NCBI RefSeq assembly: GCF_042466685.1
Contig: NZ_CP170448.1
Location: 1,550,001 to 1,614,000 of the forward strand
DNA from: Vreelandella sp042466685
GTDB lineage: Bacteria > Pseudomonadota > Gammaproteobacteria > Pseudomonadales > Halomonadaceae
Length of the DNA: 64,000 nucleotides
Reading direction: 5' to 3'
Program-made: the position numbers and the translations under genes
The notes under the pieces: model-generated
Told to the model about the DNA's origin: nothing
What the model saw: the letters and a program-made list of their open reading frames with translations, nothing else
The model's database searches: none
In this document: positions 54,058 through 61,188 of the stretch, piece after piece
Position numbering within the stretch: the stretch's first letter is position 1
Layout: every line of letters starts with the position of its first letter

Positions 54058-54070
54058 GGCGGTAGCGTGC
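54058..54070 (+). promoter_or_regulatory. ops element (RfaH recruitment site)
   Basis: GGCGGTAGCGTGC matches the E. coli ops core GGCGGTAGCGT and its following bases exactly. It lies in the leader 20 bases before the start codon of the first gene of the capsule-export operon. RfaH loads on RNA polymerase paused at ops and suppresses termination in long surface-polysaccharide operons. Confidence 0.8.
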
Positions 54071-54089
54071 CTTTAATTTGGAATCGAAT

Positions 54090-54497
54090 ATGCCATCACC
54101 CCAACGTTCATTCGTGTCGCCGGCTCGCATGCTGCTGGCGGCGCTCAGTCTCGTCATGGTCAGCGGCTGCGCCTCATACCCCTCCGGCGCTAGCCATCAA
54201 GAAGCACAATATGTGCTCAGTAATGACCCCGCCACATTGCTGCAAGATCCCAACCTCAACGACTTCCTGAGCAAGAGCCCCGCAGGCGCAGTGCTCAACC
54301 TGGTGCAAAGCCCATGGGGCGATAACGTCGAGATCGTCGCCGACGCCGCCTACCTGGCCGCCAGCGGGCGCGAATGTCGTAAGCTGCAGGTAATCGGAGT
54401 GGCAGGTAATGCCGCCCGCCCAGCGCTGGTGTGTAAAACACCCAATGGCTGGGTCAACCAACGCGTTGTGGCGCAAACATCACAGGGGCGCAACTAA
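54090..54497 (+). CDS. Small outer-membrane-type lipoprotein at head of kps operon
   Basis: 135 residues. A lipoprotein signal peptide (ARMLLAALSLVMVSGC, lipobox VSGC) is followed by a compact domain with EIVADAAYLAASGRECRKLQV and ALVCKTPNGWVNQRVV. The two cysteines (GREC and LVCK) may form a disulfide. It resembles small lipoproteins of the DVU3141 group found next to polysaccharide export genes; that match is from memory and tentative. The start is ATG 54090; a TTG 12 bases upstream is in frame. It overlaps kpsD by one base. Confidence 0.75.
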   Translation: MPSPQRSFVSPARMLLAALSLVMVSGCASYPSGASHQEAQYVLSNDPATLLQDPNLNDFLSKSPAGAVLNLVQSPWGDNVEIVADAAYLAASGRECRKLQVIGVAGNAARPALVCKTPNGWVNQRVVAQTSQGRN

Positions 54498-56245
54498 TGA
54501 ACGTTTTAAAAATGCTGAACCGCGCATCGTTCAAACGCACCATAGCCGTGGCTTCCCTGGCGCTGGTCAGTACCTTCACCGCCAGCTCCACCCTGGCGCA
54601 GTCGCTAAGCCTCTCCGACAGCATTCTGCCTGAGCAGAGCGGGCAACAGAGAGGCCAGCAGGGCGCAGGTGCCCAGCAGGGGGAAGTGAACGACACTCCC
54701 CGCGCAGACTGGCGCAGCGGCACCTATGGCCCGGTATCGCTACCCCCACAAGACCCGGACGCGCTACCACCGTTTGGCGCCAACCTGTTTACTGGCGGTT
54801 TCCGTGGCGCCATGGGCGATGGTCTAAACCCCGATTACAAGATCAAGCCAGGCGATCAGGTCACCGTACGTGCCTGGGGCGCCTTCGAGTTTGACCGCGT
54901 ACTGCCGGTAGACGCCCAAGGCAATATCTTCATCCCCGGCTCTGGCCCGCTGAATGTAGAAGGGCAAAGCAGCCAGCAAGTCGATAACAGCGTGCGCAGC
55001 GCGATCACCTCCGTTTACCCGGATAACGTCGAGGTCTACACCAACCTGCAAGGCGTACAGCCGGTCGCGGTTTATGTCACCGGCTATGTAGAAAACCCCG
55101 GCCGTTATGCAGGCACCCCCAACGACTCGCTGCTCTACTTCCTAGATCAAGCAGGCGGCATCGACCAGGATCTGGGCAGCTACCGCCAGGTGCGCGTGGT
55201 GCGCAACGACACCACAGTAGCCACGGTCGATCTTTACGACTTCCTGCTCAATGGCAGCATTGCCCGCCCGCAGTTTCAGGATGGCGACACCATCGTAGTG
55301 GAAGAGCGCGGCCCGGCCATTGCCGTGGGTGGCGATGTACACCGTGAACACCGCTACGAGTTAATCGGCAACCAGCTCAGCGGCGCCGAGCTGGTCAACC
55401 TGGCGCGGCTGAAAAGTGGTGTTTCCCATGTACTGCTGCGCGGTGACCGTGAAGACGGCCCCATTGCACAATACTTCCCCATCGACATGTTCGCAGGCCA
55501 AACTATTCGCAGCGGCGACGAAGTGCTGTTCAGTTCCGACAAGCGCAGCGAAACCATTGTGGTAGAAGTAGAGGGCAGCTACTACGGCCCCTCGCGCTAT
55601 GCGCTACCCAGGGATGCTCGCCTGAGCGAACTGCTGGATGCCATTGCCGTGCCGGAAAACATGACCGCCGTGGAAAGCATCTCAATCAAGCGGGAGAGTG
55701 TAAAAGAGCAGCAAGCGCAATCGCTTGAAGACAGCCTGCGCCGCCTGGAAACCACCTACCTGGGCGCGCCTTCCAATACCAACGAAGAGGCCCAGATTCG
55801 AGTTCAGGAAGCGCAGTTGATCCAAGACTTCATCGCCCGCGCCAGTGAGCTAGAGCCCAGCGGCCGCTTGGTAGTGGCCTACGATGGCCGCATCTCCGAT
55901 ATTCGCCTGCAGGATGGCGATGTAGTCACCATTCCTGAAGTGAGTGACTCCATGCTGATCAGCGGAGAAGTGTTGGTGCCCCAAGCCGCGGTGTATCGTC
56001 CCGGCATGAGCGTGATCGACTACATCGAAGGCGCCGGCGGCTTCACCGAGCGTGCGGATGACGACCACATTCTGGTGGTACGCCAGAACGGCGCGGTTGA
56101 AAACGCCCGCAACGTGAACCTACGCCCCGGCGACGAAATCCTGGTTATGCCCGCTGCACCCACCCACAACCTGCAGCTAGCCTCAACGCTGACGCAAATC
56201 CTTTACCAGGTAGCCGTGGCCACCAAAGTAGCGGTTGATCTGTAA
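54497..56245 (+). CDS. kpsD: Polysaccharide export outer-membrane/periplasmic protein (KpsD/Wza family)
   Basis: 582 residues, no lipobox, with a Sec signal peptide (AVASLALVSTFTASSTLAQ). The polysaccharide export domain begins at NPDYKIKPGDQVTVRAWG and continues VDAQGNIFIPGSGPLNVEGQS. SLBB repeats follow (PVAVYVTGYVENPGRYAG; VVEVEGSYYGPSRYAL; MLISGEVLVPQAAVYRPGMSVIDYIEGAGGF). Length and lack of lipidation fit KpsD of group 2/3 capsules better than Wza. It carries glycan through periplasm and outer membrane. Confidence 0.91.
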   Translation: MNVLKMLNRASFKRTIAVASLALVSTFTASSTLAQSLSLSDSILPEQSGQQRGQQGAGAQQGEVNDTPRADWRSGTYGPVSLPPQDPDALPPFGANLFTGGFRGAMGDGLNPDYKIKPGDQVTVRAWGAFEFDRVLPVDAQGNIFIPGSGPLNVEGQSSQQVDNSVRSAITSVYPDNVEVYTNLQGVQPVAVYVTGYVENPGRYAGTPNDSLLYFLDQAGGIDQDLGSYRQVRVVRNDTTVATVDLYDFLLNGSIARPQFQDGDTIVVEERGPAIAVGGDVHREHRYELIGNQLSGAELVNLARLKSGVSHVLLRGDREDGPIAQYFPIDMFAGQTIRSGDEVLFSSDKRSETIVVEVEGSYYGPSRYALPRDARLSELLDAIAVPENMTAVESISIKRESVKEQQAQSLEDSLRRLETTYLGAPSNTNEEAQIRVQEAQLIQDFIARASELEPSGRLVVAYDGRISDIRLQDGDVVTIPEVSDSMLISGEVLVPQAAVYRPGMSVIDYIEGAGGFTERADDDHILVVRQNGAVENARNVNLRPGDEILVMPAAPTHNLQLASTLTQILYQVAVATKVAVDL

Positions 56246-56246
56246 T

Positions 56247-56341
56247 AGGTGAGGTGTAAGGAGTGAATGGTGAGGAGTCAAACAAACTCCTCGCCCCTCA
56301 CGATTAACACCTCACACCTAACACCTCACACCTAACACATG
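56247..56341. repeat. Heptanucleotide inverted-repeat element without ORF (kpsD-kpsM gap)
   Basis: Left arm GGTGAGGTGTAAGGAGTG-type units; right arm in the opposite sense with alternating AACACCT and CACACCT. The centre is a perfect hairpin GAGGAGT-caaacaa-ACTCCTC (56272-56292). It has the same layout as the S23-carrying element at 58.3 kb, but with seven bases where the gene would be. There is no T-run, so it is not a simple terminator. Confidence 0.75.
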
Positions 56342-56354
56342 CAAAAGTAACGCT

Positions 56355-57170
56355 ATGGATAACATAAACGCTCAGCCCCAGCCACGGCGCGCCCGCACGC
56401 CGTGGCAGGTAACCCGCAGCGTCTGGTACGCCATGTTTATGCGCGAAGCCATTTCGCGCACCATGGCTGATCGCATGGGCTGGTTCTGGATGGTATTTGA
56501 GCCAGTTGCCTTGGTTGGAATCATGGTCGGCATCCGAAGTTTTGTCAGTGGTGACCAGTTGATAGCCAATGCACCTTTTATTCCCTGGATGATTGCTGGA
56601 ATGATGGGATTTTTCCTGGTGCGTGAAGGCATGATGCGTGGCATGGGGGCTGTGGAGGGCAACAAAGCACTGTTTGCCTACCGGCAAGTACAACCGGTAG
56701 ACCCAGTATTGGTGCGCAACTTCCTGGAAGGCATGCTACGAAGTTTTGTATTCCTAATCTTTATAGTCGGTGGCTTGATGCTAGGGTTGGATATGTACCC
56801 TGACAATGCGCTTCGGGCTATGGGGGCTTGGTTGTCGCTATGGTGTCTCGGTATCGGGCTTGGTTTAGTCACATCCGTCGCATCAGCGTTAGTGCCAGAG
56901 GTGGGCAAAATCATAAGGATGCTTTCGTTACCACTACTGATCATCTCGGGGGTACTTTTGCCGCTAAATAGCTTGCCACATTGGGTGCTGAAATACCTGA
57001 TGCTCAACCCCATTCCCCACGGGCTTGAAACGCTGCGTCTTGGTTTTTTTGAAAATTACCACGTGGTCAACGGCACTAGTATGCTTTACTTCTGGCTATT
57101 TACATTTTCGCTAATTGCCTTAGGGCTGTTAATGCATCTGCGCTTTATTGATCGGTTAAAGGCACAATAA
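56355..57170 (+). CDS. kpsM: Capsule ABC exporter permease (KpsM-like)
   Basis: 271 residues: VTRSVWYAMFMREAISRTMADRMGWFWMVFEPVALVGIMVGIRSF and six helices (ending YFWLFTFSLIALGLLMHLRF). It belongs to the KpsM group, distinct from the Wzm at 43.5 kb, so the locus has two exporters. The ATG is 14 bases after the repeat tract and has only a weak Shine-Dalgarno-like AAAAGTAA. Three bases separate it from kpsE. Confidence 0.9.
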   Translation: MDNINAQPQPRRARTPWQVTRSVWYAMFMREAISRTMADRMGWFWMVFEPVALVGIMVGIRSFVSGDQLIANAPFIPWMIAGMMGFFLVREGMMRGMGAVEGNKALFAYRQVQPVDPVLVRNFLEGMLRSFVFLIFIVGGLMLGLDMYPDNALRAMGAWLSLWCLGIGLGLVTSVASALVPEVGKIIRMLSLPLLIISGVLLPLNSLPHWVLKYLMLNPIPHGLETLRLGFFENYHVVNGTSMLYFWLFTFSLIALGLLMHLRFIDRLKAQ

Positions 57171-57173
57171 TCC

Positions 57174-58271
57174 ATGCAACGTTCGTTACATCATTTTGTA
57201 AAAAAATCCCCACACTGGGCCGTGGCGATAGTCGCAATTATCTTGGTCTCCTTCTACTGGTTTGTATGGGCGCAGGATCGTTATGTTTCACGCGCAACTG
57301 TAGTGTTAGAAAGCCCCCAAGTAGCCACTCCAGAGATTAGTTTATCTTCAATCATGGGCGGTGGTGGCGGCAATACCAAAGATCTGCTGCTACTGCGTGA
57401 ACACTTACTATCCGTGGATATGCTGCGTCGCCTGGATGAAGAATTAAATATCCGCGACCACTACACCGAACACGGCGATATTTTTGCCAGGCTACATAAC
57501 CACGATGCACCGATTGAAGACCTGCACAAATATTATCTGCGCCGGGTAACGGTAGAGCTAGATGAGTACGCAGGGGTGCTGAATGTTCAAGTAGAGGGGT
57601 ATACCCCTGAGTTTGCGCATCAGATGACCACACTATTGCTGGAAGCCGGTGAAGACCATATGAATGAAATGGGGCACCGCTTGGCCGAAGAGCAGGTTAA
57701 GTTTTTAGAGCAGCAAATGGTGCGCCTGGATGAACGTTTCTCTGAAACACGCGAAGCGTTGCTGGAGTACCAAAATGAGTACGGGCTGGTATCGCCCACA
57801 GATACCGTTACAAACATTAATCAAGTTGTCGCAACACTTGAAGCAGACTTAGCTCGCCTACAAGCTCAGCGTACGGCGCTCTCTAGCTACCAAAGCGCGC
57901 AATCGTCAGAACTACGCCAAGTAGAGCGTAATATCAGCGCACTACGAGACCAAATTGTTGAGCAGCGGGATCGTATCGCCCAGGCCTCCGGTGATTCACT
58001 CAACAGTGTTTCAGCGCAATATGAAACGCTAGAACTACAGGCTCAGTTCGCCCAGGAAACCTACTCCAGCGCACTCGCCGCATTAGAGAACACCCGCCTG
58101 GAAGCCGCCCGTCAGCTAAAGCAAGTAAGCGTGCTGCAAAGCCCGTTAATGCCGGAATACCCCACAGAACCGAACCGTCTCTACAACAGCAGCGTATTCG
58201 CCATCATCACAATTTTCCTAGCCTTCATCCTCAGCATGCTGATCATGATCATCAAGGATCACAGGGACTAG
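57174..58271 (+). CDS. kpsE: Capsule export inner-membrane protein (KpsE-like, PCP-3)
   Basis: 365 residues. Membrane helix near 15-35 (WAVAIVAIILVSFYWFVW), periplasmic domain with long coiled coils (about 155-295: EEQVKFLEQQMVRLDERFSETREALLEYQNEYGL) and a second membrane helix near the C terminus (VFAIITIFLAFILSMLIMII), with MPEYPTEPNRLYN before it (Pro-rich PCP motif). It bridges the KpsMT exporter and KpsD. Its stop codon touches the left arm of the S23 element. Confidence 0.92.
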   Translation: MQRSLHHFVKKSPHWAVAIVAIILVSFYWFVWAQDRYVSRATVVLESPQVATPEISLSSIMGGGGGNTKDLLLLREHLLSVDMLRRLDEELNIRDHYTEHGDIFARLHNHDAPIEDLHKYYLRRVTVELDEYAGVLNVQVEGYTPEFAHQMTTLLLEAGEDHMNEMGHRLAEEQVKFLEQQMVRLDERFSETREALLEYQNEYGLVSPTDTVTNINQVVATLEADLARLQAQRTALSSYQSAQSSELRQVERNISALRDQIVEQRDRIAQASGDSLNSVSAQYETLELQAQFAQETYSSALAALENTRLEAARQLKQVSVLQSPLMPEYPTEPNRLYNSSVFAIITIFLAFILSMLIMIIKDHRD

Positions 58272-58309
58272 GTGAGTCGTAAAGCGTGAGTGGTGAGTCG
58301 TAAGTGGTA
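58271..58309. repeat. Left arm of S23-carrying element
   Basis: Two copies of GGTGAGTCGTAA with a GTGAGTG between them, beginning at the last base of the kpsE stop codon and ending just before the S23 ribosome-binding site. The GTGAGT word is the inverse of the ACTCAC units in the right arm. Confidence 0.75.
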
Positions 58310-58320
58310 GGGAGGTGGGA

Positions 58321-58671
58321 ATGAGGAAGCATCAGGAGCTGAAAGTTTGGCAACGGGCGATGGATCTGGTCGAACATATCTATCAAATTACGTCGCTATT
58401 TCCTGATGACGAAAGATTTGGTCTCACAAGTCAGATGAGGCGAGCTGCCGTATCAATTCCAAGCAACATTTCAGAAGGTGCAGCAAGAGGAAGTGATAAA
58501 GACTTTATTCGTTTTTTGTTTATCGCACGTGGCTCGTTGAGTGAAATAGAAACCCAGGTGCTGATTGCCCAGCGCCTTGGTTACATCCGGGATGTGACAA
58601 CTGCCATTGAATTAATTCACCAAGTATCTGGTTTACTCGGTGGGTTGATTCGCCATTTACAAAATCGATAA
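58321..58671 (+). CDS. Four-helix-bundle S23 protein (23S rRNA IVS-type ORF)
   Basis: 116 residues, full-length S23 family: LKVWQRAMDLVEHIYQIT, FPDDERFGLTSQMRRAAVSIPSNISEGAARGSDKDFIRFLFIARGSLSEIETQVLIAQRLGY. Homologues are encoded in intervening sequences of 23S rRNA genes and as free-standing genes; they form pentameric four-helix bundles of unsettled function, related in fold to Avd of diversity-generating retroelements. ATG 58321 has GGAGG five bases upstream. It lies within the kps operon between arms of seven-base repeats, so it looks like a later arrival. Confidence 0.92.
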   Translation: MRKHQELKVWQRAMDLVEHIYQITSLFPDDERFGLTSQMRRAAVSIPSNISEGAARGSDKDFIRFLFIARGSLSEIETQVLIAQRLGYIRDVTTAIELIHQVSGLLGGLIRHLQNR

Positions 58672-58674
58672 TTC

Positions 58675-58747
58675 CTCACAACTCACAACTCACAACTCAC
58701 AACTCACAACTCACAACTCACAACTCACAACTCACAACTCACAACTC
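58675..58747. repeat. Right arm of S23-carrying element, (CTCACAA)n
   Basis: A little over ten perfect copies of CTCACAA, starting four bases after the S23 stop codon and ending two bases before the ATG of the metallo-hydrolase gene. The tract fills the place where that gene's ribosome-binding site should be. Confidence 0.95.
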
Positions 58748-58749
58748 GT

Positions 58750-60186
58750 ATGCTCGAAATAATCCACCATGGCGGCGCCACTGGTGTCACCGGTAGCTGT
58801 CACCAACTGATTCTCAATTCAAAAGAATCCCTACTGGTGGATTGCGGCCTCTTTCAAGGCGAAGACGCCGCAGAAAACAGCTTCGAGCAGCTTCAGATTG
58901 AATTCGATATTAGCACCGTCAAGGCCCTGATCATCACCCACGTACACATCGACCACGTGGGTAGGCTGCCTTACCTGCTGGCCGCTGGTTTCACCGGCCC
59001 TATCATCTGCTCGATCCCCACGGCCAAACTGCTGCCACTGGTCATTGAAGACGCGCTAAAAATCGGCTTTACCCGCAACGCACAGCTAATTGAGCGTTTC
59101 CAAGCCCAGTTAGAACAGCAGATTGTTAGCGTGCCTTACGGAAAATGGCACAACATAGGCTCAGGTAGTGATGTAAGCGTTCACTCCGGTGCTGGTTCTG
59201 GTATGGGCGGAAAGGGCATCACCCGCGTCAAACTCAAACGGGCAGGGCACATACTCGGTTCCAGCTACGTAGAAGTAAGCTACCAGGATGCGAAAACCGG
59301 CGAAAAAGAGCGTGTCGTGTTCTCCGGCGATCTAGGCGCCCCCTATGCCCCATTACTACCCGCGCCAAAATCACCTTACGGCTGTGATCAACTGGTACTC
59401 GAAAGCACCTACGGTAACCGCCTACACCCAGACCGCCGCCAGCGCCGAGCCACCCTGAAAGCCGCGGTAGAGCAAGCACTCGCTAACGGCGGCACGGTGA
59501 TGGTGCCTGCGTTCAGCATTGGCCGCACCCAAGAACTGCTGTACGAGCTGGAAACCATCATCCACCAAGCGCGCTCGCCACAATGGCAGTCGCTGGAAAT
59601 AATTGTCGATTCACCGCTGGCCGCACGCTTTACCAAGGTTTACCGCGAGCTAAAACCCTACTGGGATAAAGAAGCTCAAAGCCGCCTCCGCAGTGGCCGT
59701 CACCCGCTCAACTTTGCCAACCTCTACACAGTGGACAGCCACGCAGAGCACGAACAAACCGTGGAGTACCTGGCCAAAACAGGTCGCCCAGCAATAGTCA
59801 TTGCCGCCAGCGGTATGTGTGCAGGCGGGCGCATTATGAACTACCTAAAAGCCATGCTCGGCGATAAACGCCACCAAGTACTGTTTGTGGGCTACCAAGG
59901 CGCAGGCACCCCAGGGCGGGATATTCAGCAGTACGGCCCCCAGGGTGGCTGGGTAATCATAGACGGCGAGCGAATCGATATAAAGGCAGGCGTGACCTCT
60001 ATCAGCGGCTACTCCGCCCACGCCGATCAAAAAGACCTGCTCAACTTCGTAAAGCGTATGCGCCGCTGGCCCAACACCATTCGTCTGGTGCACGGTGAAC
60101 AAACCGCCCGCGGAACGCTCAAAAGCGAGTTGGAAAAACTCTATAAGCGAAAGGGAAAAGAAGTGAGAGTAGTGACTGGTAAGTAG
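58750..60186 (+). CDS. Beta-CASP metallo-beta-lactamase-fold RNA hydrolase-like protein
   Basis: 478 residues. Metal-binding HVHIDH at 64-69, GHILGSSYVEV and FSGDLGAPYAPLL; beta-CASP motifs VPAFSIGRTQELLYEL, ASGMCAGGRIMNYLKAML and SGYSAHADQKDLL, then HGEQ. Family members (CPSF73-like, bacterial RNA-specific exonucleases) cut RNA. Its place between kpsE and kpsT is unusual. The ATG has no Shine-Dalgarno because the (CTCACAA)n tract abuts it; translation may depend on the upstream frame or on an unstructured leader. A target is not deducible. Confidence 0.9.
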   Translation: MLEIIHHGGATGVTGSCHQLILNSKESLLVDCGLFQGEDAAENSFEQLQIEFDISTVKALIITHVHIDHVGRLPYLLAAGFTGPIICSIPTAKLLPLVIEDALKIGFTRNAQLIERFQAQLEQQIVSVPYGKWHNIGSGSDVSVHSGAGSGMGGKGITRVKLKRAGHILGSSYVEVSYQDAKTGEKERVVFSGDLGAPYAPLLPAPKSPYGCDQLVLESTYGNRLHPDRRQRRATLKAAVEQALANGGTVMVPAFSIGRTQELLYELETIIHQARSPQWQSLEIIVDSPLAARFTKVYRELKPYWDKEAQSRLRSGRHPLNFANLYTVDSHAEHEQTVEYLAKTGRPAIVIAASGMCAGGRIMNYLKAMLGDKRHQVLFVGYQGAGTPGRDIQQYGPQGGWVIIDGERIDIKAGVTSISGYSAHADQKDLLNFVKRMRRWPNTIRLVHGEQTARGTLKSELEKLYKRKGKEVRVVTGK

Positions 60187-60194
60187 TGAGTTGA

Positions 60195-60238
60195 GGAGCA
60201 TTCACGATTCACGATTCACACCTCACGATTCACAAACA
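60195..60238. repeat. Degenerate heptanucleotide tract before kpsT
   Basis: Units TTCACGA (twice), TTCACACC, TCACGAT and TCACAAAC, running up to the kpsT start codon. Same family as the tracts at 56.3 and 58.7 kb but more decayed. A partner TGAGTTGAGGAG precedes it after the metallo-hydrolase stop. Confidence 0.75.
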
Positions 60239-60239
60239 A

Positions 60240-61148
60240 ATGATTGAGATAAAAAACCTCTACAAACGCTACCACAATCACCACGGCAGCGATTGGGTAC
60301 TCAAGGACATCAACCTGACGATCCCCACCGGGGTAAGCGTGGGGTTGATCGGCGCGAACGGTGCGGGTAAATCCACGCTGCTGCGCCTTATCGCCGGCAT
60401 GGATAAGCCTGAGCGTGGCGAAGTTATCCGTCATAGCCGTGTTTCCTGGCCAGTAGGGCTTTCAGGCGGTATGCAGGGCAACATGACGGGAAGGCAGAAC
60501 GTTAAATTCGTGGCCCGCGTGCAAGGCAGTGGCCCTTCGGAAGTAAAGCGGGTGATCCAGTTTGTAGAAGACTTTGCTGAAATTGGTAGCTCTTTTGATG
60601 AACCGATTCGCACCTACTCATCCGGTATGAAATCGCGGATCTCTTTCGGGCTTTCATTAGCCTTTGATTTTGACGTGTACATCTCCGACGAAGCCACCGC
60701 CGTAGGCGACAGGGCATTTAAAGCCAAAGCCAAAGAGCTGTTTAATTCCAAAATTGGCCAAGCATCGCTGATTATGGTTTCCCACTCGGAAGGCATCTTA
60801 AAAGACCTCTGCCAAGCGGGCCTCTACCTCAAAAATGGTAAGGCTCATTGGTACGATGATATTAAAAAGGCCATTGAGAACTATCACGCAGACTCAGACG
60901 CGAAGAAAAATGGGACAGCTTTACCCTCTGACATACCAAGCGCCCGTCGATACCTGCAAGACTGCCACTCAACACTAAAAGGCGCCCAGGAAGCCGTAGC
61001 GGAATTTCAAACGCAGGATGCACCACCGCAAGATATTGCCGCGGCGAAAAACGAAGTCCAAAAGGCGGGTAAGGCCGCGCGTGAAGCCCGCGAGCATCTT
61101 GAGATGTTGCAAGAGCTGCAGCGTCAAGAAAAGCGCAAATCTGCCTGA
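60240..61148 (+). CDS. kpsT: Capsule ABC exporter ATPase (KpsT-like) with C-terminal helical extension
   Basis: 302 residues. ATPase: Walker A GANGAGKST (38-46), QNVKFVARV, signature TYSSGMKSR (125-133), Walker B VYISDEATAVGD, SHSEG. KpsT proteins usually end near residue 220; here an extension (222-302) rich in Ala, Glu, Gln and Lys looks like a coiled coil. It powers KpsM. No ribosome-binding site is visible, since the repeat tract reaches the start codon. Confidence 0.92.
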   Translation: MIEIKNLYKRYHNHHGSDWVLKDINLTIPTGVSVGLIGANGAGKSTLLRLIAGMDKPERGEVIRHSRVSWPVGLSGGMQGNMTGRQNVKFVARVQGSGPSEVKRVIQFVEDFAEIGSSFDEPIRTYSSGMKSRISFGLSLAFDFDVYISDEATAVGDRAFKAKAKELFNSKIGQASLIMVSHSEGILKDLCQAGLYLKNGKAHWYDDIKKAIENYHADSDAKKNGTALPSDIPSARRYLQDCHSTLKGAQEAVAEFQTQDAPPQDIAAAKNEVQKAGKAAREAREHLEMLQELQRQEKRKSA

Positions 61149-61188
61149 TTATATATTTTTTAAATCATTACTAGCTATTAAGAGACAT

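Noticed and set aside
58675..58747. Heptamer tract as an intrinsic terminator after the S23 gene
   Set aside because: It has no self-complementary stem or T-run on the coding strand; only pairing with the left arm could make a structure.
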